Shown piece after piece: positions 53,819 through 64,000 of a DNA stretch of 64,000 bases. Made by a program: the position numbers and the translations under genes. The notes below the pieces were generated by a model. It had not been told where the DNA came from. It searched no databases and saw nothing but the letters and a program-made list of their open reading frames with translations. The DNA is taken from positions 6,749,501 to 6,813,500 of the forward strand of contig OY970835.1 of the NCBI GenBank assembly GCA_963853835.1. Direction: 5' to 3'. The stretch's first letter is position 1; every line of letters starts with the position of its first letter. Origin of the DNA: Calendula officinalis (Eukaryota > Streptophyta > Magnoliopsida > Asterales > Asteraceae).

Positions 53819-56800
53819 ATGAAGAAGGATGGGAAGAAATTGAAGGAAAAGGATTTTAATCAAATAGAGAAAGAAGTTATTGCGAATGGAAACGAAGTTT
53901 TTAGTGATTCTGAAGACGGTAGTATAGAAAGTCCTGTTGTTTCTGATGATGATTATGAGGTAATTTCATGTTTTAGTTTTTAGAACTTTATTTTGATGAT
54001 TAGGTACACAGTTGTAGAGATTAAATTGATGTTATCAGATAGTGTTTTTTTAACTCTACTTGTTGAAATTCGTAAAAAAATGTTCAGTTTTTTAAAATGT
54101 TAGCTGATGATACGCATAACTGCATGCCGTTACATCTTTTCGTTATAAATAAATTAAGTTTTGAGATGAAGATTTTGCTGTGTTCAATTGTAGAAGAATA
54201 GAATTTTTCACAATTATGTTTAACCTTGCTTTCAGAAACTTTCAATATGGAAGTTTAGAATTACTGCTTTAGTGTTGATTTGTTCACAATCATGTTGCAA
54301 GCACTGAATTATGAGTGTATTATAGTTATGATTGTTAACATTGTGTGTCTGGTTCTAGAACTTCTCTGGTGATGACAACTCTCAAGGGAATTCAGATTCA
54401 GAATCACAATCAGAATCAGGGTCTGAACAGAGTGATTTCTCAGAAGATGAGGTACATCTTAATTACATGTTTAGCAGACAGTAAAGATACATATGTATAT
54501 TTTTTTTTTTAAATTAAAAATGTGTGAACTTGCTTTTTAGAAGTCCAAAGCAAACACTATCATAGTTACTTCTATCTTATGCCTATCACATTGTTAAACT
54601 TTTATAATATAGAAAATTTTCATGCTTTCTTTTGAAATATAAAATGAAGCTAAATACTTAATTAGCAAGATGTATAAAAGTGATAATTAGTTATCTTTAT
54701 TTGTATAATGTTAGGATGGCACAAAGCCAAGTGATGATGATGGGTTGAGTGATGGAGTTGATGATGATGATAATGATGATGAAGGAGCTCAAAGTGCAAG
54801 TGAGGATTCTCGTGAAGTAGTTGATGAGAGTGATTCATCAGAAGATGAGGTCTGTTATAACAATTTTCAATTATCATTTTTCATTTATTTATCTTTATTT
54901 GATTTTTTTGGTAATAGGTTGGTCCTCGAAACACAATTGGTGATGTTCCTTTAGTGTGGTACAAAGAAGAGGAACATATTGGTTATGATATTGCTGGAAA
55001 GAAAATAAAAAAGAAGGAAAGGTTGGATAAACTGGATTCATTTCTAGCAAGAACTGATGACTCAAAAAGTTGGTAAGTTGAAGATGATTAGCTTTACAAT
55101 TGTTGTATTTAACTAGCTAAATCATGTTTCCTTAATAGCTAAATTACATAAAAATGAGAAACTAATAATTGAAAAATCTTTTACTTTCAGGCGAAAAATC
55201 ACTGATGAAATTGAAGATGAGGAAGTAGAAATTACTAAAGAAGAAACTAAGCTTATTCGCAGAATGTTGAATGGAAAAGCACCTCATGCAGACTTTGATC
55301 CACATGCGGTTGGTGTTCTGTTATATTTATGTTGAAAATCTGTTAAAAATAATAATAATTTGTTTATAACTGTTTTTATGGAATCTTATCATAAATTTCT
55401 GTCCTTTTTGCAGCCTTATGTTGATTGGTTTGCATGGGATGGTGCTAAACATCCACTTTCAAATGCTCCAGAACCAAAAAGACGTTTTATTCCTTCAAAA
55501 TGGGAAAGCAAAAAGGTAAATACAAGTTATATTAGAAAGACTTAACACTTAATTGTTAATTAAATAAATTTCAATACTTTTTTGCTTCAGGTTGTTAAGT
55601 ATATTAGGGCAATTAGAAAAGGACTGATTAAGTTTGACAAACCAAAAGAAGAACCACGTTTTTATAACTTATGGGGCGATGAAACAGAAAAATCAGGTCA
55701 TGGATTATCATATATACCTGCACCTAAACCTAAATTACCAGGTTTGACTTTTTTCATCTTCTTGTTTCTAAATTGATGACTTTTTTCGTTCAAAATTTCC
55801 ATAACTCCAACTGTTGTTTTGCAGGGCATGAGGAATCTTATAACCCTTCTTTGGAATATATTCCAACACAAGAAGAAATTAATGCTTACCAGCTTTTGTT
55901 TGAGGAAGACCGACCTAAGTTTATCCCAAAACGGTAAATACAATTTATTAAATTCTCACTTTATGGATTTTTGATTTATTACATACTAATATAATATGTA
56001 TATATTTTAATTTAATCTTTTAGGTTCACATCTTTGAGAAGCGTTCCAGCTTATGAAAAGAGTGTTAGGGAAACTTTTGATCGATGTTTGGATCTGTACT
56101 TGTGCCCTAGGGCACGAAAGAAGCGTGTAAGTATAACATAAATTTTATTACATAATCTTTTCAAATATTTTCATATAACTCACAATAAGATTTGATTTTT
56201 TTTAGTATAACATTAAGCTTTATTAATGTTTCAGATTAATATCGATCCTGAATCTTTAAAACCTAAGCTTCCAAGCCGTAAAGATCTTAAACCTTATCCA
56301 ACAACATGTTATCTTGAATATAAAGGGCATAAAGGTCCAGTTTCATCAATTTGTACTGATCCATCTGGCCAGCAGATTGCCTCTGGTATAACTTAACATA
56401 TTTCATATTTTTTTTTTTCTTTTAATCCATGAACTTGCTTTCGAGGCTTGAGCTGATTATTTTTTATTTTTTTTTTTTGTATGTGGGATGAAAACAGGGT
56501 CACATGATGGAACAGTTAGAATTTGGGAGGTTGAAACTGGTAGATGTATTAAAATATGGGAACTTGGTGAACCTGTGCAACATGTTTCATGGAATCCTTT
56601 ACCCGAAGTTCCTCTTTTGGCAGTATCCATGTGAGAACAATTAATTAATTAATTAACCGATTTATTTATTTATTTAGTATTTTGAGCGAATTACATCTAA
56701 GGTCCCTGTGGTTTACCACTTATTGCAGCCACAGTCCCTAAACTTCATTAAGTACACTGGGAGTCCCTGGTGTTGCCACTTTGTTGCACCCGTAGTCCCT

Positions 56801-59699
56801 GAAGCAAACGGACGTTAATTAAAGCCGTTAAATCCCCCATGTGCACATCACACATGATGGGTAATATGGTAATTGTCCACTCCTTCTTCATATTTAAACC
56901 CGAGTAAATTACATGGAAGGTCCCTGTGGTATACTACTTATTACAGCCTTAGTCCCTGAACTACATTTATTACACCGGAAGTCCCTGGTGTATACACTTT
57001 GTTACACACACGTAGGCATGTAAACGAACCGAACGTTCAACGAACCGTTCGCAAACCGTTCGCGGGAGTTCGTTTATATTCGTTCGTTTAGCTAACAAAC
57101 GAACACAAACAAGATTTTGTGTTCGTTTAGTTAAACAAACAAACACGAACAAATGTCCGTTCGTTCGTTTACGTTCCTGAACATCCGTTCGTAATTGTTT
57201 ATTTACGTTCGTTTGTTAGTATTCGTTTGAGTTTGTTTATGTTCGTTTGTGTTCGTTTGTATTTGTTTCGTGTTCGTTTGTGTTTGTTTATGTTTGTTTG
57301 TGTTTGTTTCGTGTACTTTTGTGTTTCTTTATGTTCGTTTGTGTTCGTTTATGTTAAGAAAATATAGTGTTCACGTTCGGTTCGTTTACAGGCCTACATG
57401 TGTGTAACAAAGTGTATACACTAGGGACTTCCGGTGTAATAAATGAAGTTCAGGGACTAAGACCGTAATAAGTAGTATACACAGGGACCTTCCATGTAAT
57501 TTACTCGGGTTTAAATATGAGGAAGGGGTGGACAATTACCATACTACCCATCATGTGATGTGCACATGGGGGATTTAACGGCTTTAATTAACGTCCGTTT
57601 GTTTCAGGGACTATGGGTGCAACAAAGTGGCAACACCAGGGACTCCCAGTGTACTTAATGAAGTTTAGGGACTGTGCCTGCAATAAGTGGTAAACCACAG
57701 GGACCTTAGATGTAATTCGCTCTAGTATTTTAAAATTCGAACAATAATGTGTAAATTATTTGCACAGGGGACAAGATGTTTTTATTTTGAACACTGGGCT
57801 AGAGAAAGAACAAGAAAAGATGATTACAGATCTTTTGCATGTTGAAACTTCAACCGCTCCTGATGATTCCGGTTAGTATTTTTTGTTTTTTGGGAATTGG
57901 AATTTTTCATAGTTTGACCGTTGACTTTTTGTTCTGTTTAGAAAGCGTCGAGTCTAGTGTAAGCTGGTCTCAGTATGATAAATATGAAGGAATTAGGATC
58001 AAACACTTTAAGGTGATTTTATACTGTTTTCTGTTACTTTTTTTTTCCCTTTTCTATGGAAGCGTTTAAGCTATATAACTATTCACTTGTTTGTGTTGTT
58101 GCAGACTGTGTCTTCAGCTGAATGGCATCGAAAAGGAGACTATTTTTCTACTGTTATGCCTGCAGATATCCTTTTTATTATTCTTTATATTTATATTTTA
58201 TCAGAAATATATTTGCGAAAATGTGTACGATTTTGTTTTGTCTAAAATAACAAACTGAAACTACTTTTACGTTTGTTTTTGTTTAGTCATTGTACAATTT
58301 GTTGTCCAATTGGGTCATTAAAAAAGGTTTTATATTCTAATTGGATCATTAAAAGATTTATAACAGAAATAAATTAAATTTTTAAAAACGTTTTTTTAAT
58401 GAAAATTTAATTGAATACCTTGACTTAATTCTTACGCGAATCAAAATCTGTATTAATTCATCTGCTCTCGAAGAAACTTACCCAAAGATTACCTTTTAAG
58501 CTACACGGTCTTGCAGTGTGTTCAACTTTCCATCCAACACGATCCATTTTCTTTGTTTCAACCAAAAAAAATGTTCGTGTTTATGATCTTGTCAAGAAAA
58601 AGTTCATCAAGAAACTTGAAGCCGGTGTTCGTGAAATTTCATCTTTATCCGTTCATCCTGGTGGTATGTTTATGTTTATGTTTATGTTTCTACTTCACTT
58701 CATTATTTCCCTACAATGATATAATATATAATATTTTTAGTAAATTACAGAAATGGTCCTTTATGTTTGTACCATATTACATATTTGGTCCTTCAGTTTC
58801 ATAAATTACACTTGTAGTCCTTATTTTTGAAACTATTGAAACATTTGGTCCTTTGCCTAAACATACGTTAACTTTTCCCGTCAAATAGGGTTTTTTATGG
58901 ATTTCAAATTGGTGAAGGGAAAGAGAAAAGAACAAATTTATTTACCCAATCGTGCGTCACACGTGACCATACTTGACGAGAAAAATAAACGTTTGTTTAG
59001 GTAAAGGACCAAACGTATCAATATATTCAGAAATAAGGACTACTAGTGTAATTTATAAAACTAAAGGACTAAATATGTAATATGGTACAAACCTAAAGGA
59101 CCATTTCTATAATTTACTCTATATGATATTTTTGTAATAACGCAGGTGACAATGTTATTGTGGGAAGTAAGGATGGGAAATTATGTTGGTTTGACATGGA
59201 TCTTTCATCAAAACCTTACAAAATTCTCAAGTATGTAAACAAAAGTTGTATTATTATGTAATTATTTGAATAAAATGGTTTATTAGTTGTTTTGTATTAA
59301 TAATAATTAATACAGATCTCACCCGAAAGATATAACAAATGTGGCTTTTCATGGAAAGTATCCATTGTTTGCATCATCTTCTGATGATTGCACAGCATAT
59401 GTATTCCATGGAATGGTGTATTCAGATTTAAATCAGAATCCTCTAATTGTTCCATTGGAGATTCTTCATGGTCATACAAGTGTAAATGGAAGAGGTTAGT
59501 TTTTTTTTTTTTTTTTTTTTTTAATTAGCATAATTAAATAATGCATTTTTTAAAATATAATATTGAATTTTGATGGTGGAAGCTGATTGGTTGGTTGTTT
59601 ATGTGGTGATTAGGTGTGTTGGACTGCAAGTTCCACCCAAGACAACCATGGTTGTTCACTGCAGGTGCTGATTCTGTAATCAAGTTGTTCTGCCATTAG
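53819..59699 (+). CDS. BOP1: Ribosome biogenesis protein BOP1 homologue, 18 exons
   Basis: Exons: 53819-53959, 54359-54451, 54715-54849, 54918-55072, 55191-55308, 55414-55515, 55591-55741, 55825-55933, 56024-56126, 56235-56385, 56498-56630, 57768-57871, 57942-58012, 58105-58165, 58436-58663, 59146-59230, 59316-59494 and 59614-59699. The sum is 2205 bases, 734 residues plus stop. Acidic N-terminus (exons 1-3: SDSEDGS, DDDDNDDEG); BOP1NT domain in exons 4-10 (VGPRNTIGDVPLVWYKEEEH, PYVDWFAWDGAKHPLSNAPE, GHEESYNPSLEYIPTQEE); WD40 propeller in exons 10-18 (GHKGPVSSICTDPSGQQIAS, GSHDGTVRIWEVETGRC, RSIFFVSTKKNVRVYDLVKK). BOP1 acts with PES and WDR12 (PeBoW complex) in the nucleolus in 27S pre-rRNA processing and 60S assembly. 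Intron 14 is AT-AC with U12 signals; introns 11 and 15 carry MITEs. Intact. Confidence 0.95.
56684..57722. mobile_element. Large foldback MULE-like element in BOP1 intron 11, perfect 9-bp TSD
   Basis: Starts GAGCGAATTACATCTAAGG and ends with the complement. The duplication TAGTATTTT is perfect (56675-56683; 57723-57731). Arms of about 320 bp are themselves a tandem of two related blocks, each with GGTCCCTGTGGT, AGTCCCTGAA and AGTCCCTGGTGT words. The centre is the hAT-like element below. Confidence 0.9.
57013..57396. mobile_element. hAT-like MITE at the centre of the foldback element
   Basis: Starts TAGGCATGTAAACGAACCG and ends GGTTCGTTTACAGGCCTA. The interior is a degenerate GTTCGTTTGT array. 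The flanks are part of the host palindrome and do not give a clear duplication. Confidence 0.65.
58739..59121. mobile_element. Foldback MITE, family GAGTAAATT, copy C
   Basis: From AGTAAATTACAGAAATGG to CCATTTCTATAATTTACTC in BOP1 intron 15. Same interior as copies A and B (TTGGTCCTT, CACACGTGACCATACTTGA). Target duplication decayed. Confidence 0.85.
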
Positions 59700-60563
59700 A
59701 TTTGAAGTGTACTTGTGTGATATTGAATTCAATTATGTTTTTGCTGATGATTTATTATTATTATTATCATTATTATTACACAAATTGTTTGAGAAATCGA
59801 GATTTTTTAGATTAAATGAACTTCGAAAGATCAAGGTCACATGTATGTTTAAACAGGTAGAACTTTTTTTTTTTTTTTTACACTCGTGTATTATAATTGT
59901 GAAGATGATAAGCAATAATAACAACACAAAACAGACTGCAATTAATGATACATTGATGAGACATTGTGAAAAAAGGGGAATTGATTTAAGGTTAATTGTT
60001 TATACTGTATAAAAAGATGGAAAATAATATAAAATAATAAATTTGAGAGCATTAGCTCAACTAAAATTCATTTTCATTTCTTTCATTGCCAAAAATTGGA
60101 ATTGATTTAAGGTTAATTTATCTGGCTTTAACAAACATGTAAATTCTGTACATTTCTTAGTCAATTTCTATCATTTTATTTCTATGTTGATTTCATTTCT
60201 CCAAATTTCCTATAGTTTTGCCACATAAAAAAACTCATCGGCATACCTGGTAGTTATTATTTATTTAGAAAACTTAGTGAGGATCAACATCGATCATATT
60301 ATAAAAACACCGGTGAATAAAAGAAACATAAAAAGTTCAACCCTTCATAATCACACCCCCTTCTATTTCATTTGAACTAAAACCCACAAAGATTCAATTA
60401 AAAAGAATTAATTCACACTTTAATCGAACAAATAAAAACGATATATGCCAATCGAAATTAATGCATGATTGGTGCATGTATGATCCATGCATGCATGCAC
60501 GAAACTTAACCCTTGAAGCTAGTTTTCAAATCCAATGCATTTGAGAAGATGCATAAAGTGGAT
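59700..60563. other. Convergent 3' flanks of BOP1 and the WEB gene
   Basis: T-rich BOP1 3' UTR, then AT-rich spacer. The repeated GCATG words (ATGATCCATGCATGCATGCACG, 60480-60500) are notable but unexplained. No gene seen. Confidence 0.4.
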
Positions 60564-61133
60564 TTAAACCTTTTTCTTTGAAAACAAATCTCCCAAAAGA
60601 GGAATTATAGGCTTTTTCTTCACCACTTTCTTCGCCGTCTTCCTCCCTCCCCCGCCACCCACCACCACCGGAGCCAAACTTGCCGCCGCCTCAGCTTTCG
60701 CGATCTTTGACATGTTCTTGTGGAGCTCAGCATTCAAAGAAGCCAAAGCAACCTCGGTTTCGGATTCTCTCTCTTTCAATAACTTCAATTCTTTCTTTGT
60801 TTCTTCGAGTTCTGATTCGAGTTTTTTCATGGAGATAACAAGTGAAGATGATGATTCTTCTTCGGTTTCTCGGGAAGGCGAGCATGATTTCCATGAAGTA
60901 TGAGAGCTTTGTGTGGATTTCCATGAAGGGGTTTCTTGTAATTTTGGTAAAGTGAAAGGTGGTTTAGGTGATGGTAAGAAGATTTCTCCGGTGAGGAACC
61001 GCTCCCCGAACACCTCCACGGCTTCTTTCACTGACCGGAAAGCACGGGATGTGTCTACATTGGAGCTGTAGTCGATGACGGATCGTGGTGGTGGTGGTGG
61101 CTGGTTTTCCGGTAGGGTTTGGCCGGTTTCCAT
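60564..61133 (-). CDS. Small WEB-family coiled-coil protein
   Basis: A single-exon 189-residue protein. N-terminus: VIDYSSNVDTSRAFRSVKEA and VEVFGERFLTGEIFLPSP, typical of plant WEB/PMI (DUF827-related) proteins. The middle has a coiled coil at about residues 95-145 (MKKLESELEETKKELKLLKE). The basic C-terminus is KKVVKKKPIIPLLGDLFSKK, a motif shared with short WEB members. Longer relatives (WEB1, PMI2) control light-driven chloroplast movement; the function of the short ones is not established. No introns or damage. The start is supported by the conserved DTSRAF segment beginning about 28 residues later. Confidence 0.85.
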   Translation of the reverse strand: METGQTLPENQPPPPPRSVIDYSSNVDTSRAFRSVKEAVEVFGERFLTGEIFLPSPKPPFTLPKLQETPSWKSTQSSHTSWKSCSPSRETEEESSSSLVISMKKLESELEETKKELKLLKERESETEVALASLNAELHKNMSKIAKAEAAASLAPVVVGGGGGRKTAKKVVKKKPIIPLLGDLFSKKKV

Positions 61134-61620
61134 GGTGGTGGAAATTATGGGAGGAGAGAGTGTTGGTTTTCATGATGATATTGGGGGTGAGTGATAGTTT
61201 TCTTTGCTTTCACTTCAAATGTCGTTAAAGATGGTAAGGGAATTGACCAGTCAACTACTTGGTCTTTTTCATTTAGTTAATTAAAGAACTAATAAGTTGA
61301 ATTTGCAACATTAAAACATGATTGCCCTTTGCTATATAGGTTTACGGTACTAGATTATCATATGACCATCAAATCCACAAGATTTGTGGTGGTTGCTTGG
61401 TCAATTCAAAGTATGATAAATTGATAATTATTGATGTTGAGTACAAGCATCATGTACATAAAAATTGTATTTCTTTCCTACTAAATTTTCTCACTTTATC
61501 ATTAATGATTGAAACGTGGAATTTAATAATTCTAGTTCTTAATCACATTCTTTGATAAAATGAGTAGAAAGATTTAATAAGAACCAATATCATCTCTTAA
61601 GTAATTTTATAATGGGAAAA

Positions 61621-62010
61621 GTGAGTTTGTGGCTGTCATATACCTAAGTTTAGGTGTGGAATCACTTAAAACTATATAATTTTGTTTAAAAAATCTTATA
61701 ACTCATTACATAAACTCATTAGTATATCAAACCCCATCTAAAACTCATCAATTATCTTAAATCTTAATTGTGTTTTTGTTGAATTGATGTTTCAAGTTTC
61801 ATATTCTTGAAATGGTGTTTATATTGAACACATGTCATATTCTTGAAATGGTGTTGAATTGGTGTTTTTTTATTATCCAAGTGTTCTAATATGGTGGGAA
61901 AGTGACAAGATATTGTAAAAATAATCATTTTGGGTTTTTTTTTAACCAAAACTATGTAGTTATAGGTGGTTCCACACCTAACCTTAGGTACGTGACAGCC
62001 ACACACTCAC
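61621..62010. mobile_element. MITE with GTGAG(T/G)TTGTGGCTGTCA-type ends
   Basis: Left GTGAGTTTGTGGCTGTCATA and right complement of GTGACAGCCACACACTCAC are inverted, continuing through ACCTAAGTTTAGGTGTGGAA. A decayed relative may lie at about 12810-12930. No clear duplication. Confidence 0.75.
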
Positions 62011-63057
62011 TATGATAATGAAAATTAATTAGATTAAATTAGATAGTGGATGATGAGTCCCACATATAAATAAAAAATGGGTTTTGCTAACCATTATCTT
62101 TAGACCATTCTAACAGTGACGCCAACAATACTCTTCCCTCCAGTTTTTTGAGATCCGCCATTATAAATACACACACACTCACACACAACAAAATACCAAA
62201 TATTATATTAAATTCACATGGGGCCCACCCCAACCCTCCCTTAGCCGAAGTGTGAAACCAACGTCATTCAAATGAAGAGTCGTGCCAATGAGGGTAAGTC
62301 TTCACTTCAGCCGACGAGGGGACCGAAGTTCCCGTTGGGACGAGTCTGAGGGCAATGGTTAAGGATTAATATATTGGTAATGTATACATTTTAAAGCATA
62401 ACTACCTTAGATGACTAGTGAAATTTAGAGAGGGGGAGATTTATGGTTAAAGTACATCAACTTTTACATATAATAATTTATTAATTATCACCCTAAAGGT
62501 GACCACTAGCAAAATCTATATAAAAAAAAATAACTTACAAAATTGGTGGTATCTTTACTCCTTATATACCAAATTTTCATTTTTTATAAAAAATTTCACA
62601 ACTATCTTATCACAAATAAGAACCAATCCGGTTCGAAATTTTGAAGACATAAGTCGATTTGATTCGGTTTTAAAACATAAAGAATTTTTTTTACATCATA
62701 TTGTATTTATCACAATTGTTGCTTTATATGGTGTAGAAATAAATTCTCTTAAAACATCAACTCGAGCATCTACAATGCATAAGTTTTTACAATGACTTAT
62801 TAAAATTGACATATAAATTTATCACTCAATATTGATAAAGAATCTTTAAATTTTTTTTTTTTCAAATACATATAAATATAGATAAAGCTTTTGCGTGTTT
62901 AAGTCTTAATGGAAAGAAAAACTTTTAAAACATAAACTTTTTAAAGTTCATGTACATGAATACATGACCTACACAATTTATTTATTTATTTATTTTTTAT
63001 TTTTTGTTTTTGTAAAGCATTGAAAATGCTGTAAAGTGTAAACTAACCATCCAGCAT
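62011..63057. other. Intergenic, no gene seen
   Basis: AACCATTATCTTTAGACC (62089 on) and the complement of GTCTGAGGGCAATGGTTAAGG (62346-62366) are weakly inverted and could bound a decayed DNA transposon of about 280 bp. The rest is AT-rich. Confidence 0.35.
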
Positions 63058-63596
63058 AGGGGTGGTAATTCAGGTCGGGTTCAGGTTCGCGGGTTGGCGG
63101 GTCAGAAACGTTCAACCCGAAACCGATCTGTTTATATAAACGGGTCAGATATCTCAACCCTAACCTGTTTAACTTCAACCCATACCTAACCCATATAACC
63201 CATTTAATAAAAAAGGTTAAACAAGTTATCAGGTCAAACAAGTTAAACGGGTCAAACAGGTCAAAATGCTGTTATTATTACACAGATTCATAACAAAATA
63301 CTAAACACCAAATTACTAGATAATATTATTAATTTTATCTAACTATTAATTACGTTTTAACTAGTAAACTATAAATTAAGTATAAATATATATATTTTTT
63401 AATATATTTTAATAATTAAACGGGTTAGCGGGTCGACCCATTTAAATTATCATTAACCCGAACCTAATCTGTTTAATAAACGGATCAGCTGACTCAACCC
63501 GAGACTGACCCAATTATTTTTTACCTCAACCCAAACCTGTTTATTTTCGTGTCGATTTTAGATCGGGTTTCGTGTCAAGTCAAGAATTGCCACCCC
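63058..63596. mobile_element. hAT-like MITE, GGGTTCGGGTT-rich
   Basis: Starts AGGGGTGGTAATTCAGG and ends GAATTGCCACCCCC. Interior is AACCCGAAACC/GGGTCAAACGGG-rich around an AT-rich core, the same plan as the other hAT-like elements here. Target duplication not resolved. Confidence 0.65.
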
Positions 63597-63695
63597 CAAC
63601 ACCCCTTGGCCCCTGCCTCTCGGGTGAAAACTCCAACAAAACTCCATTCGCCACTACCATTTCTTCTTGATTCATCAGATCGAAATCTTCCATTA

Positions 63696-64000
63696 ATGGC
63701 GACTCGACGACCTTCATCTCTCTTCTCTTCTTTCTTATCTCCAAGAGGTGACACTCTCCTCTACTTCATCGCATTCCTCTCCATCTCCTCCCTCATCCTC
63801 CACCACCTCTCCATCTCCGCCACCGCCGATTCTCACTTCGAAGGTTTCGACGCTGACGAGGAGCTAGAAGACGAATCTCTCCTCCACCAATCACCGATAT
63901 CCGATCTCCCCCGTCGTTCCCCTCCACCAACCACCCTATCCACTTCCTCCGATCACGAATCACATCATGGACCACCACAATATGATTCCGATCTAAACAC
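63696..64000 (+). CDS. Unrecognised protein with N-terminal membrane anchor (3' partial)
   Basis: The ATG at 63696 follows a leader with no in-frame competitor, and the frame runs open to the window edge (101 codons). It begins MATRRPSSLFSSFLSPRGDT, then a hydrophobic stretch LLYFIAFLSISSLILHHLSI (about residues 21-40), then an acidic, Ser/Pro-rich segment. The basic N-terminus plus one membrane helix suggests a type II membrane protein or uncleaved signal anchor. Strongly CT-rich codons match a real exon. I do not recognise the family from this much. Confidence 0.65.
   Translation, partial: MATRRPSSLFSSFLSPRGDTLLYFIAFLSISSLILHHLSISATADSHFEGFDADEELEDESLLHQSPISDLPRRSPPPTTLSTSSDHESHHGPPQYDSDLN

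Noticed and set aside
60480..60502. GCATGCATGCAC run as a regulatory (RY-type) site
   Set aside because: It lies in a convergent 3' flank, far from any start codon; no supporting context.

Overview
This is plant nuclear DNA, almost certainly from a eudicot: intron-rich genes, plant-specific families (B3-like domains, WEB family, NIPA and MRS2 Mg2+ transporters, CC-NB-ARC-LRR) and a dense load of plant transposons. Asteraceae is my guess, not shown by the sequence. No CRISPR array, bacterial operon or organellar segment was seen.

Layout. 0.4-2.0 kb: 3' part of the pre-mRNA cleavage endonuclease gene CPSF73-I (5' exons lie before the window). 2.7-7.3 kb: two minus-strand Helitrons side by side, one carrying a VPS13 gene fragment and a decayed helicase, the other with both termini readable. 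8.9-14.3 kb: MITEs, two LINE tails and an intact gene with three B3-like domains. 15-17.2 kb: an MRS2 Mg2+ transporter gene frameshifted just before its membrane domain. 18.3-30.1 kb: transposon-rich block with a broken NLR gene, a broken LINE, a solo LTR and two long inverted-repeat elements. 30.2-31.3 kb: a tiny two-exon twin-Cx9C gene (CMC4). 31.9-40.0 kb: a nine-exon NIPA gene (minus) whose first intron holds a 5.66 kb LINE with two open, apparently intact ORFs. 42.2-46.5 kb: the 3' end of HISN1 with its last exon duplicated; one copy took a three-level transposon nest and a SINE, and the other copy preserves both empty sites. 48.4-53.5 kb: a young, defective Ty1/Copia element ending about 360 bp before the BOP1 start codon. 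53.8-59.7 kb: complete 18-exon BOP1 with a U12-type AT-AC intron. 60.6-61.1 kb: a small WEB-family gene (minus). 63.7 kb to the end: start of an unrecognised membrane-anchored protein gene.

Functional links. The host genes are unrelated housekeeping functions (mRNA 3'-end formation, Mg2+ transport, mitochondrial intermembrane space, histidine synthesis, 60S ribosome assembly); nothing suggests a cluster. The clearest system is retrotranspositional: five LINE copies and three SINE-like elements share closely related 3' ends (mostly GCCGTTC plus oligo-A), and one LINE looks coding-competent, as expected for a LINE that mobilises SINEs.

Exon boundaries were read by eye from splice sites and reading frame. 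The NIPA, BOP1 and CMC4 models close in frame without forcing.
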